DNA of 64,000 nucleotides, taken from NCBI GenBank assembly GCA_017416155.1, contig JAFQDE010000007.1:1-64000 (forward strand), read 5' to 3'. Under the pieces are notes generated by a model, which worked only from the letters and a program-made list of their open reading frames with translations, was not told where the DNA came from and did not search any database. Within the stretch, counting starts at the first letter, position 1. Each line of letters starts with the position of its first letter. The stretch is from Tyzzerella sp. Its GTDB lineage: Bacteria; Bacillota; Clostridia; Lachnospirales; Lachnospiraceae. A program made the translations under genes and the position numbers. This document shows positions 45,037 through 52,711 of the stretch, piece by piece.

Positions 45037-45980
45037 ATCGTTTCCTCCTTTGCACGTACTTTCGCGTACTCTTCTACCTCCTGCGGCATTACAAACCGAC
45101 AGGTGTTGCGCTCTATTTTTTCTAACTTTAACTGTTTTACATTTTCGTCATACTGTTTTAATTTGCTCTGTGATATTCGGTCTTCTGACACCGGCATATA
45201 AATTCGGTCACACCTCTCTAGGATTTGGTGAATTCCCTGTACACTTTCACTCATGTCGAGAATAATTAAGTCATACATACTGTTTTCCACAAGCTCATTG
45301 ATAAACATTCCCCACTCCTTCTCAGAGACCTCTTTCATATCCTGCAAAACCGGAATCGGCGCAAGATAGTGGAGTTCCCCATTCTTTCGAATTGCCGCCT
45401 GGAGACGAATTCCAAGATTGCCTTTTCCCTGTTTCATGTAATACAAAATATCACCCAGATTCAGTCCTGCTACTTCTTCCATGCCTGCATATTCTTCCAG
45501 ATTCAAATACAGTACACGTTTGTAGGCTGCTATCTCTCTACCCAATGCAATCGCAAATGTCGTCTTCCCAATGCGATGTATCGGTGAATAAACTGCCACT
45601 AATCTTGCTCTCTGTTTTCGAATATTTCGCATGATATTTTCCTTGGTTTTATCCACATATACTTCAAAAATTTCCCGGATAATCTCATCTGCACACTGAT
45701 ATTTCCAAATAGAACATTCCTCTTCGCCGAGATCAGCAACCTTACCTCTGCCAAGTACAAATACCTGGTCTGTTTCCACTCTGCTGCGCTCTTCGTAACT
45801 ATACCCTTCCTCCACAACAAAAAGATGAATTCTTTTGTTCTCGCAAAGTTCGAGTACCTTCTCCAGATTGCTGCAGACATACACTTTGACCGCCAAATCA
45901 TTACGTGAAGATATATTCTCCCCCAAACCGGTTGCATAACGAATTTCACGGTCGCAAATTACAAGATTTCTCTCGCTCAA
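45033..45980 (-). CDS. TadZ/CpaE-like MinD-family ATPase of the Tad locus
   Basis: A 315-residue protein. The first 110 residues form a receiver-like domain; the rest is a MinD/ParA-type ATPase with a deviant P-loop YSPIHRIGKTTFA near residue 133 and LIILDMSESV near 235. TadZ proteins localise the pilus machine in the cell. A TTG start at 45980 is preferred because AGGAGG lies six bases before it; the ATG two codons upstream touches the ribosome site. It is the first gene of the operon, 100 bases from a good promoter. Confidence 0.83.
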   Translation of the reverse strand: MSERNLVICDREIRYATGLGENISSRNDLAVKVYVCSNLEKVLELCENKRIHLFVVEEGYSYEERSRVETDQVFVLGRGKVADLGEEECSIWKYQCADEIIREIFEVYVDKTKENIMRNIRKQRARLVAVYSPIHRIGKTTFAIALGREIAAYKRVLYLNLEEYAGMEEVAGLNLGDILYYMKQGKGNLGIRLQAAIRKNGELHYLAPIPVLQDMKEVSEKEWGMFINELVENSMYDLIILDMSESVQGIHQILERCDRIYMPVSEDRISQSKLKQYDENVKQLKLEKIERNTCRFVMPQEVEEYAKVRAKEETI

Positions 45981-46081
45981 ATGCATCCTCCTCGCTTTTT
46001 ATTCAATTTTTTCTTTGGATTGTTCGTCCGAGATGGACTTTTTGATAGTTAAAATTCTAGAATAATTAACTTGTATGTTGA

Positions 46082-46110
46082 ATTATAAACACGTAATTTC
46101 AAAATGTAAA
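46082..46110 (-). promoter_or_regulatory. promoter of the Tad operon
   Basis: Minus-strand TTTACA, a 17-base spacer and TATAAT, about 100 bases before the TadZ-like start. Confidence 0.75.
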
Positions 46111-46146
46111 GTAGTTTTTTCAAAATGTTCTTTCTTTGGTTAATTT

Positions 46147-46353
46147 CTACAAAATGGGCATTGCGACGATTCCATAAAGCATTGCCACTCCCGGCAGCCC
46201 AAGACACCCGGATACCAAGAAAGAAACTGCGTTAAATCCCACCTTTACAGCAATTTCTTTATGTACAAAAAACTGATTTGCAAAGAAAATAATGCCCATG
46301 CCCAAAATAGCACGAACTATAAAATTTACCAAAAATTGATATTTGTCCTTCAT
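46147..46353 (-). CDS. bofA: BofA family protein (pro-sigma-K processing inhibitor-like)
   Basis: A 68-residue membrane protein with two hydrophobic segments. The C-terminal FNAVSFLVSGCLGLPGVAMLYGIV matches the BofA signature (helix, LGxPGV, helix). In Bacillus BofA holds SpoIVFB inactive during engulfment; in other Clostridia its role is less clear. It stands back to back with a yaaL-like gene, which in Bacillus also neighbours bofA. AAGGAAAA precedes the start. Confidence 0.82.
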   Translation of the reverse strand: MKDKYQFLVNFIVRAILGMGIIFFANQFFVHKEIAVKVGFNAVSFLVSGCLGLPGVAMLYGIVAMPIL

Positions 46354-46437
46354 GAAATTTTTCCTTTTTTTTTAGTCTATGCGAGCCAATTTCTGTCTAT
46401 ACTATATAAAAGACAAAATAAATCAAGGAGGGTAACC

Positions 46438-46644
46438 ATGCATTTATTTCATAAAACACCTCCAAAAGATACCATTGACGAAGAACTGTTAGAAGAAATC
46501 AAACGTGTAAAGATGCAAATGGAAAATGCACACTATAATTTCCAAAATGCGATGGACCCGGATTTGATTGACTGTTATATCTTTGAGAGCAATGCTGCAT
46601 GGAAGAAATATCGTTTTCTCCTAAAACAAGCTAAAATGCTGTAG
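46438..46644 (+). CDS. DUF2508 family protein (YaaL-like)
   Basis: A 68-residue protein with EELLEEIKRVKMQMENAHYNFQNAMDPDLIDCYIFESNAAWKKYRFLL, the DUF2508/YaaL pattern of a short helical protein. No function is known. AAGGAGGG precedes the ATG, and a TATACT at 46398-46403 is a likely -10 element. In Bacillus yaaL lies between recR and bofA; here it is divergent from bofA. Confidence 0.85.
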   Translation: MHLFHKTPPKDTIDEELLEEIKRVKMQMENAHYNFQNAMDPDLIDCYIFESNAAWKKYRFLLKQAKML

Positions 46645-46664
46645 CTTTGGACAATATCCTCACA

Positions 46665-46690
46665 AAAATAGGGACGCCGTTTGCGTCCCC
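46665..46690. terminator. terminator between the yaaL-like and dCMP deaminase genes
   Basis: Arms GGGACGC and GCGTCCC around a five-base loop; on the minus strand they are followed by TATTTTTG. It most likely ends the cwlD-to-deaminase transcript. Confidence 0.75.
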
Positions 46691-46699
46691 ATTTGCATG

Positions 46700-47185
46700 C
46701 TAAATTGTAAACTTAATCTCTCTTCCGGTTCTTTCATACTGTCTGTATTTGACGCCGGACGCATCCATCATTCTCTTAGATGCCTTTGTTGCAGGTGTAT
46801 CTGCATACTTATCACTGTCATAGATTACTTCCTTGATTCCACACTGAATAATCGCTTTCGCGCACTCATTACATGGGAACAATGAGACATAAAGCTTCGC
46901 TCCCGCAAGGCTTCCGCCACTGTAATTTAAAATGGCATTGAGCTCGCTATGTGCCACATAGACATATTTTGTATCCAAAGGATCGCCCTCTCTGTCCCAT
47001 GGGAACTCATCATCGGAACATCCCTTTGGAAATCCATTGTAACCCATAGACAAAATTTTGTTGTCCTGACTTACAATACAGCATCCAACTTGTGAATTTG
47101 GATCTTTCGAGCGCATTCCCGAAAGAATTGCAACTCCCATAAAATACTCGTCCCAAGAAATGTAATCTTTTCTCTTACTTGACAT
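46700..47185 (-). CDS. dCMP deaminase family protein (ComEB-like)
   Basis: A 161-residue zinc deaminase. The zinc and catalytic site is seen as HSELNAI (His-x-Glu) near residue 77 and PCNECAKAI near 105. It deaminates dCMP to dUMP, supplying thymidylate synthesis; in competent bacteria a related protein is ComEB. It lies 24 bases after rpiB on the same strand and ends at a terminator. Confidence 0.93.
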   Translation of the reverse strand: MSSKRKDYISWDEYFMGVAILSGMRSKDPNSQVGCCIVSQDNKILSMGYNGFPKGCSDDEFPWDREGDPLDTKYVYVAHSELNAILNYSGGSLAGAKLYVSLFPCNECAKAIIQCGIKEVIYDSDKYADTPATKASKRMMDASGVKYRQYERTGREIKFTI

Positions 47186-47209
47186 AACTTATCCTCCGTA
47201 TATATCTTT

Positions 47210-47632
47210 TTATTCAATCATGCTGATACGGCGCGCATGTCTCTCGTCACCTGAAAACGGAGTGTTCAGCCATGTGTCAACAATCTTAATCGCAAGTTCT
47301 GTTCCCAACACACGTCCTCCAAGTGCAATCACATTTGTGTCGTTGTGCAATCTTGTCGCTTCAGCAGAAAAGCAATCTGAGCAAAGTGCGCAACGAATGC
47401 CTTTCATCTTATTTGCCGCGATGGAGATTCCGATGCCTGTTCCACAGATTAAGATTCCCTTCTCACATTCGCCATCTAAAATAGCCTGTCCTACTTTTCT
47501 TGCATAGATTGGATAGTCCACAGATTCGCCATGACATCCAAAATCCTTGTATTCCAATCCTTTTTGCTCTAAATATTTTATAATCTCTAATTTCAAATCA
47601 TAACCGCCATGGTCACATCCTATTGCTATCAT
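47210..47632 (-). CDS. rpiB: ribose-5-phosphate isomerase B
   Basis: A 140-residue enzyme that interconverts ribose-5- and ribulose-5-phosphate. The start MIAIGCDHGGYDLK, the catalytic GCHGESVDYP and CGTGIGISIAANK loops are all present. Its product feeds the PRPP synthetase and transketolase also encoded in the window. The start overlaps the Sua5-fusion stop by four bases (ATGA). The order Sua5, phosphatase, RpiB mirrors ywlC-ywlE-ywlF of Bacillus. Confidence 0.95.
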   Translation of the reverse strand: MIAIGCDHGGYDLKLEIIKYLEQKGLEYKDFGCHGESVDYPIYARKVGQAILDGECEKGILICGTGIGISIAANKMKGIRCALCSDCFSAEATRLHNDTNVIALGGRVLGTELAIKIVDTWLNTPFSGDERHARRISMIE

Positions 47633-49161
47633 ATGTTTTTTGCCTCCTCATTTAATCTCTCTGCCAATTTTTGAATTAACTCTCTTAAAAGTTCGAAACG
47701 TTCACCATATACTTGAAGCGGTTGTCCATGCGACGATTCCACAACTCTTTCATCATCAATATATTCGCCTAATGTGTAGACATGTTTTACATTTTCATAG
47801 TGAGAAACAATCTTCCATTTCTGCGCTTCTTCAAACGTAAGAACCAACGTATCCTCGTCCAAATCCGCCTCGCATAACTGTGTGGCCTCGTGTTCTGCAA
47901 GTGTCATCTGTCGGCTTCGCATAATTGCCTCTGCTTTTTGATTCGCAGGCTCCGGAAACAGAACTACCATTCCTCGCGAGCCAATGACATATTCCTGATT
48001 CAGGCTTTCATTCCGAAGAATCTCTGCTGCCATTGGACCTCTGCAGTTATCACTCTGACTTACAAAAAGCACTCTTCTGTACTTCTGCAGATCGGTAATG
48101 TCCGTCGCCTGTATCACTCGATGACCTGCTGCCTTATTCAGACGGTTCATAATCGCATCTCCGATTCCTCCTGACTCGAAAGACTCGCTGTAAATATAGC
48201 TCACATCATCTTCGTCAAATTCGCGTAAAACACGATAAAGATTCTTGGCAATGGAATTTTCGTTGTTTCTTGTTCCTATATTCTTTACAATACCATTGGA
48301 ATAGAAGGATTCTGTCTCACTTGTGGCAATAATTCCAACCTTAAGTCCCAGACGCGTCTGCTCATAAGCAATCTGACGAATCGCTTTTATCACATCGTCC
48401 GTCTCACCTTCCACAATTATGAGTTCAGCCTTCGGTGCGTAATGACGATACTTCATGCCCGGCGCTTTCGGTGCTTCTCCGCTGTCCTCTACAAGCAAAG
48501 TCACATCCACTGTCACCTCGCCAACTACCTCTTCCAGCATTTCCCTGGTAATTGCACCCGGTCTTAATATCATCGGCGGTTCCACCGTCATGTCTAAAAT
48601 GGTAGATTCTAGCCCAATATCTACATTGCCACCATCGATAATCATGTCAATCTTTCCATCGAAATCATCTGCCACATGCTGTGCACTGGTCGGACTAGGT
48701 CTACCTGATGTATTCGCACTTGGTGCCGAAATGTATCCTCCTCCTGCTCGAATGACTGCTTTTGCAATCTCATCCGTCGGCATGCGAACTGCAACCGTAG
48801 AAAGACCTCCTGTAGTTCCGAACGGAACAATATACTGTTTTTCAAAAATAAGTGTAAGAGGACCCGGCCAAAATCGCTCAATAATCTGCTTTGCCTTATC
48901 AGAAATATTCCTTGCGACAATCGGTAAGTCCTCGACATCAGCGATATGAATAATCAACGGATTGTCAGACGGGCGCCCTTTCGCAGCGTAAGTCTTCATT
49001 GCAGCATTCTCATCCAGTGCGTTGGCTCCCAAGCCATACACGGTCTCTGTCGGAAATGCTACAAGACCTCCGTTCTTTAGTATTTCGCCTGCCTTAGCCA
49101 AAACTGCTTCATCCATCTGATGTCTGTCTATTTTCTCGATTAATGTTTTCATAAATTTCAT
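47629..49161 (-). CDS. L-threonylcarbamoyladenylate synthase (Sua5) fused to a degenerate low-molecular-weight phosphatase domain
   Basis: A 510-residue fusion. Residues about 15-205 form the YrdC/Sua5 domain (KNGGLVAFPTETVYGLGANA, KGRPSDNPL, SAPSANTSGRPSPT), which makes threonylcarbamoyl-AMP for the t6A modification of ANN-reading tRNAs. Residues 235-345 are the Sua5 C-terminal domain. Residues 360-500 resemble low-molecular-weight tyrosine/arginine phosphatases, with VLFVSQSDNCRGPMAAEIL. The catalytic Cys of CX5R is Ser368, and the late Asp-Pro general acid is not seen, so this part is probably inactive. In Bacillus the same functions are separate genes. The start has no strong ribosome site; 49161 is the longest ATG. 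Confidence 0.92.
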   Translation of the reverse strand: MKFMKTLIEKIDRHQMDEAVLAKAGEILKNGGLVAFPTETVYGLGANALDENAAMKTYAAKGRPSDNPLIIHIADVEDLPIVARNISDKAKQIIERFWPGPLTLIFEKQYIVPFGTTGGLSTVAVRMPTDEIAKAVIRAGGGYISAPSANTSGRPSPTSAQHVADDFDGKIDMIIDGGNVDIGLESTILDMTVEPPMILRPGAITREMLEEVVGEVTVDVTLLVEDSGEAPKAPGMKYRHYAPKAELIIVEGETDDVIKAIRQIAYEQTRLGLKVGIIATSETESFYSNGIVKNIGTRNNENSIAKNLYRVLREFDEDDVSYIYSESFESGGIGDAIMNRLNKAAGHRVIQATDITDLQKYRRVLFVSQSDNCRGPMAAEILRNESLNQEYVIGSRGMVVLFPEPANQKAEAIMRSRQMTLAEHEATQLCEADLDEDTLVLTFEEAQKWKIVSHYENVKHVYTLGEYIDDERVVESSHGQPLQVYGERFELLRELIQKLAERLNEEAKNI

Positions 49162-49177
49162 TATAACACGAATTTTT

Positions 49178-49858
49178 CTAATTATCTAGCCATTTTACAA
49201 TTCCTTCGCAAATTGCAAAAGCAACCTCATCCTGATACTCCTCCGTAGTGAGCTTTTGCGCCTCTGTCGGATTCGTTAAAAAGCCACATTCCACAATAAT
49301 TGTCGGCACCTCTGAGAACTTCAGCATGTAGTATGTATCATTCTCTTTTATCTCACGCCTGTTTGCCGGATCAATTGTTCGAAGGGATTCCTGTACCATC
49401 GTTGCGATGTCTTCCGCTTCTGCAGTCTTCGTGTGGTAAAAGACCTGTGCGCCAAAAATGTCCGACGTTGTATAACTATTCTGATGAATACAAAGCGCAA
49501 TCGTCGGTCTTGTCTTGTTAATCAATTCCACACGATTACCAAGGTCCTCCTTCTTGCGGTCCGGCACCTTGTCATCCTCACGCGTCATCACAACCTCTAT
49601 GCCTACTTCTTCCAAAAGGTCTCTCACCTTCATGGAAATCTGCAGATTGATATCCTTTTCTAAAATGTCATTAATGCCGACCTTTCCAGGGTCCTCTCCA
49701 CCGTGTCCCGGATCAATTACAATCACCGGATTGCTTTTGTCAATCTCATTTACCTTATCCTTCACCACATCTGCCGTCCACTCGCTTAATTTGTAACTTG
49801 CAATAATCGCTCCCATCAGAAGGAACAATACCATAAATAATTCAATTTTTCTCTTCAC
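49178..49858 (-). CDS. cwlD: N-acetylmuramoyl-L-alanine amidase CwlD
   Basis: A 226-residue amidase of the Amidase_3 fold. One N-terminal membrane helix (residues 7-25) is followed by the catalytic domain with zinc ligands in DPGHGGEDPG, EKDINLQIS and CIHQNS, and the late VECGFLTNPTEAQKL with the catalytic Glu. CwlD removes peptides from cortex peptidoglycan for muramic-delta-lactam formation in spores. A GTG start at 49858 is preferred because GGAG lies about seven bases before it. Its 5' end is partly duplicated at 51847-51997. Confidence 0.93.
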   Translation of the reverse strand: MKRKIELFMVLFLLMGAIIASYKLSEWTADVVKDKVNEIDKSNPVIVIDPGHGGEDPGKVGINDILEKDINLQISMKVRDLLEEVGIEVVMTREDDKVPDRKKEDLGNRVELINKTRPTIALCIHQNSYTTSDIFGAQVFYHTKTAEAEDIATMVQESLRTIDPANRREIKENDTYYMLKFSEVPTIIVECGFLTNPTEAQKLTTEEYQDEVAFAICEGIVKWLDN

Positions 49859-49893
49859 GTCGCGCTCCAAGAGTTTTTGTTACAAATATATGC

Positions 49894-49921
49894 AAAAAAA
49901 GGGCAGTTCATTCTGCCCTTC
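49894..49921 (-). terminator. terminator after the AbiE-like operon
   Basis: Minus-strand arms AAGGGCAG and CTGCCCTT followed by TTTTTTT. The same stem occurs at 51966-51997, where it ends the PHP gene. Confidence 0.85.
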
Positions 49922-50021
49922 TACAAGTGTTATCATTTACATTGGATTACTGTCTTGGAACACACGCCTTAAACTCCTATTCCGAATAACAAACCCACCT
50001 TTCGCATACTGAAAATATGTA

Positions 50022-50774
50022 CTACTTCATTTTATATAACTCCACAAACCTGTCCACCATTTCTTCATTACTTAATCCTAACGACTTTAACAGGTTTTCA
50101 TCAAATGGGTCAGCCTCAAGCCCTTTAGTAAACGTTTCTACGTCTCGCTTTACGATTTCCGGCAAATCTTCAACTTCTTCTAAAATAAACTCTGCCAAAA
50201 TCCGAAGAATATCATTCTTATGTTTCTTTATATCTCGTGAATCTACATTCTCTCCATTCACTTTTCTTTCACTTAAATCTAAATACGCTTTTGCCTTGAA
50301 GAGAATCAAATATTCCGGTCTCAAAACACATAAGTCTTGAATCACTGCCCTTCCCGTAAGCAAAACTTGATAATATTCATCGTTAAGCAAGATTGCCGAT
50401 AAACTAGACACCTCATCATCAATATGAATTTTTGTCAATCCATTCATCTTTTGCAATGAACAATCGTTCCGTACAAACAGTTCCAACATCTTAGGATATT
50501 CACCGTTTTCTGGTTTGTCAAATCTGTAGAACTGTGGTTTTCCACCACTTGTCACCTTGTTTCGATATTGCCCGTCTTGTACAAACTCCCAAAACTTTTC
50601 ACCGAATTCCGGTGTTAATGCTTCTACAATTAACACAACATCCAGATCCCTTGTTGCTCTAAACTGACTATTGTTTTTTGCAAACAAGATATCGCAGGCT
50701 GCACCACCTATTAATACATACTGATTTTCAAATCCTTTAAAATGTTTTCTAAAAACATCTATTCCTCTTACCAT
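50022..50774 (-). CDS. nucleotidyltransferase-fold protein, AbiEii/AbiGii toxin-like
   Basis: A 250-residue protein with the minimal nucleotidyltransferase signature LIGGAACDILFA ... RATRDLDVVL near residues 22-48, followed by a helical C-terminal half. This fits the AbiEii/AbiGii toxin family, which transfers nucleotides to tRNA or other targets. The start overlaps the stop of the upstream winged-helix gene by seven bases (ATGGTAA), the coupling usual for toxin-antitoxin pairs. Toxin activity is inferred, not shown; other nucleotidyltransferases share the motif. Confidence 0.75.
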   Translation of the reverse strand: MVRGIDVFRKHFKGFENQYVLIGGAACDILFAKNNSQFRATRDLDVVLIVEALTPEFGEKFWEFVQDGQYRNKVTSGGKPQFYRFDKPENGEYPKMLELFVRNDCSLQKMNGLTKIHIDDEVSSLSAILLNDEYYQVLLTGRAVIQDLCVLRPEYLILFKAKAYLDLSERKVNGENVDSRDIKKHKNDILRILAEFILEEVEDLPEIVKRDVETFTKGLEADPFDENLLKSLGLSNEEMVDRFVELYKMK

Positions 50775-51718
50775 ACATAGTCCTCCAACATTTCATCTAT
50801 ACATATTTGCACTCTTTCATCTTCCATATCTTCTTCTGACAAACTAAGTAATACACTTAATGGGTCCTGTATTTCTTTTCCATGAAGATCAAGAAAATAT
50901 CCCAGTTCTAGAACCTCGCATCCTATTTCTTCTACCCCGAAAACTTGTCTGAATGATTTTATCTGCACATCATTTAATTCTTTTTTTGTAATCGCATAAG
51001 TTGGATAAGGGTTGTCTGACAAAAGAGAATATTCACACAAGGCAGATATTCCCGCTTTCTTTTTCAAACAGATATCCTCTGCTAATTGAAATCTTGTTAT
51101 CACGGGATTTCTCATTATCGGATTAATGATTTCCCATACTCTTCGCGTCTCGTTACCAACTGATACTTTTCGTGTTTTTCCTGATATATCAAGGATATCA
51201 ACGTCAAGATATTCCATTTCATCCAAACATCTACTAACAGACATTTTAGATACGCCAAGCCTGTCCGCTATCTTTGTCACATTCATACCATTCCATTTTT
51301 CATAGAGAGCACATAACAAAAGTTTCTGTGTTAAAAAAGAAATTGTATGAATCGGTGCTAATCTTCTATCATTTTTTTCAGATAGAAGCATTCCCAAAAA
51401 CGGAAGAAACATTTGCTTTTGCTCAATAATAAATGGAATCCCTTCATTTTGCATTGTGTCCTTCGTGTATTGGTTTAGTTTTGTAAAATACAATGCACAG
51501 TTTAAACCAGACACTTTCTCTATCTGATTTCTATCATAACGCAATGTATTTAAGCGTACCTCATCTTTCGGTCGCACGATCATCCACTCAACCCCGTCCT
51601 GTTGCACGGTAAACAAATCATACATTCCTTTAAACTTCAGAGGAAGTAACTTTAATATTTTAACATTCTTTTCAATTATAATTGGTCGTCTTAAACATTT
51701 TTCAATATAATCTTTCAT
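50768..51718 (-). CDS. winged-helix regulator, probable AbiEi-like antitoxin
   Basis: A 316-residue protein with a helix-turn-helix WNGMNVTKIADRLGVSKMSVSRCLDEMEYL near residues 140-170, within a larger protein. It is upstream of and coupled to the nucleotidyltransferase gene. A 15-base perfect palindrome covers its leader at 51728-51766, as expected for autoregulation by an antitoxin. It is longer than the usual AbiEi (about 190-280 residues), so it may be another regulator class. Function is inferred from context. Confidence 0.68.
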   Translation of the reverse strand: MKDYIEKCLRRPIIIEKNVKILKLLPLKFKGMYDLFTVQQDGVEWMIVRPKDEVRLNTLRYDRNQIEKVSGLNCALYFTKLNQYTKDTMQNEGIPFIIEQKQMFLPFLGMLLSEKNDRRLAPIHTISFLTQKLLLCALYEKWNGMNVTKIADRLGVSKMSVSRCLDEMEYLDVDILDISGKTRKVSVGNETRRVWEIINPIMRNPVITRFQLAEDICLKKKAGISALCEYSLLSDNPYPTYAITKKELNDVQIKSFRQVFGVEEIGCEVLELGYFLDLHGKEIQDPLSVLLSLSEEDMEDERVQICIDEMLEDYVW

Positions 51719-51727
51719 ATAATCACC

Positions 51728-51766
51728 TTTTTAATTTGTAACTTATTTTATGTTACAAATTAAAAA
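51728..51766. promoter_or_regulatory. operator-like palindrome upstream of the antitoxin gene
   Basis: Perfect 15-base arms (51728-51742 and 51752-51766) with core TTTGTAAC/GTTACAAA and a nine-base centre, ten bases before the start codon. Likely the autoregulatory site of the toxin-antitoxin operon. Confidence 0.75.
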
Positions 51767-51846
51767 TAACATTTTTTATTACACATTTCAATACTTTTTT
51801 CAGGATATACCGGCACCTTTCTCTTATCTATTTTGTCGCAACTTAA

Positions 51847-51933
51847 TCCCTCCATGTCCCGGGTCAATGATAATCACCAGATTGCTCCCATCAGGAGAAA
51901 TAGCACCATAAATAATTCAATTTTTCGCTTCAC
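51847..51933 (-). pseudogene. decayed duplicate of the cwlD 5' end
   Basis: On the minus strand the GTG start region and first codons of cwlD reappear (KRKIELFMVLFLLMGA), then jump, after a deletion of about 75 bases at a short ATTGCT/ATCGCT repeat, to the codons around DPGHGG, after which similarity ends. The upstream sequence including the GGGCAG-stem terminator is also copied (to 51997). It flanks the AbiE-like pair on the side away from intact cwlD. Confidence 0.8.
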
Positions 51934-51965
51934 GTTTTGCTCCAAACGTTTTTGTTACAAATATA

Positions 51966-51997
51966 TGCAAAAGAAGGGCAGTTCATTCTGCCCTTCT
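51966..51997 (-). terminator. terminator after the PHP-domain gene
   Basis: Minus-strand arms AGAAGGGCAG and CTGCCCTTCT followed by TTTTGC. It is almost identical to the hairpin at 49894-49921. Confidence 0.8.
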
Positions 51998-52018
51998 AAG
52001 TAAATACAAATACAATAT

Positions 52019-52711
52019 TTACGGCAACAAAATGCTGCCACCTATATCAAAAATATAATCTCCGCTTCTTAGCACATCTACAATATCATGCGATGTCTTC
52101 ATCTCCGTCTTGGTCAACAGCGCCGACACCCCCTCATGTCCCGGGTGATGATAATCAGTTCCTACTGTCTGAATCAAGTGATGCTTTTTCGCATATTTAG
52201 CCGCCACGGCCACGCGCGAATTATGGTTTGGATGCATGTTGAACGTTTCAATGCCGTCCAAATATTCCGGTGGCACCTCCGTCATACCATTCCGGAAAGG
52301 ATGTGCCTGTATGAGAAGACGCTTATCGTTCCGATACTTTTTCGAAAATTCCTCGACACTCATGTCAAGACATTCATATGCACAATCTGCAAAATCCCTG
52401 TCTATTCCAAAAAGCAAGTAATCATTAGCATTCTCCGGAAACCGAATCTCACAACCAAAAATCACGTGAACTCCATATTTTTTGCCGGCCTCTACAGCCG
52501 CATCATAATCTGCAAGATATGCATCCAAACATTTCTTTTTGTCCTCCCAAAAACGCATGTCTTTCCAAAAATGATTGCATATCACAATGCTGTGATAGCC
52601 CAAATTTGCATATGTTTTCACCGCCATCTCCGGTGGAATTTCGCTACATCCGCTTGCCGGTGATGTGTGTAAATGAAGTTCCGTCTTGTATTGATATTCT
52701 TGTAAATTCAT
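52019..52711 (-). CDS. PHP domain phosphoesterase
   Basis: A 230-residue single-domain PHP protein. Metal-binding motifs are ELHLHTS at the start, ICNHFW near residue 45, GCEIRFP near 85, AHPFRN near 135 and GTDYHHPGH near 188. PHP proteins hydrolyse phosphoesters (for example histidinol phosphate, oligonucleotides or AMP derivatives). No N-terminal extra domain is seen. The start overlaps the stop of the ATPase gene upstream by four bases (ATGA), suggesting that the two act together. The substrate is unknown. Confidence 0.85.
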   Translation of the reverse strand: MNLQEYQYKTELHLHTSPASGCSEIPPEMAVKTYANLGYHSIVICNHFWKDMRFWEDKKKCLDAYLADYDAAVEAGKKYGVHVIFGCEIRFPENANDYLLFGIDRDFADCAYECLDMSVEEFSKKYRNDKRLLIQAHPFRNGMTEVPPEYLDGIETFNMHPNHNSRVAVAAKYAKKHHLIQTVGTDYHHPGHEGVSALLTKTEMKTSHDIVDVLRSGDYIFDIGGSILLP

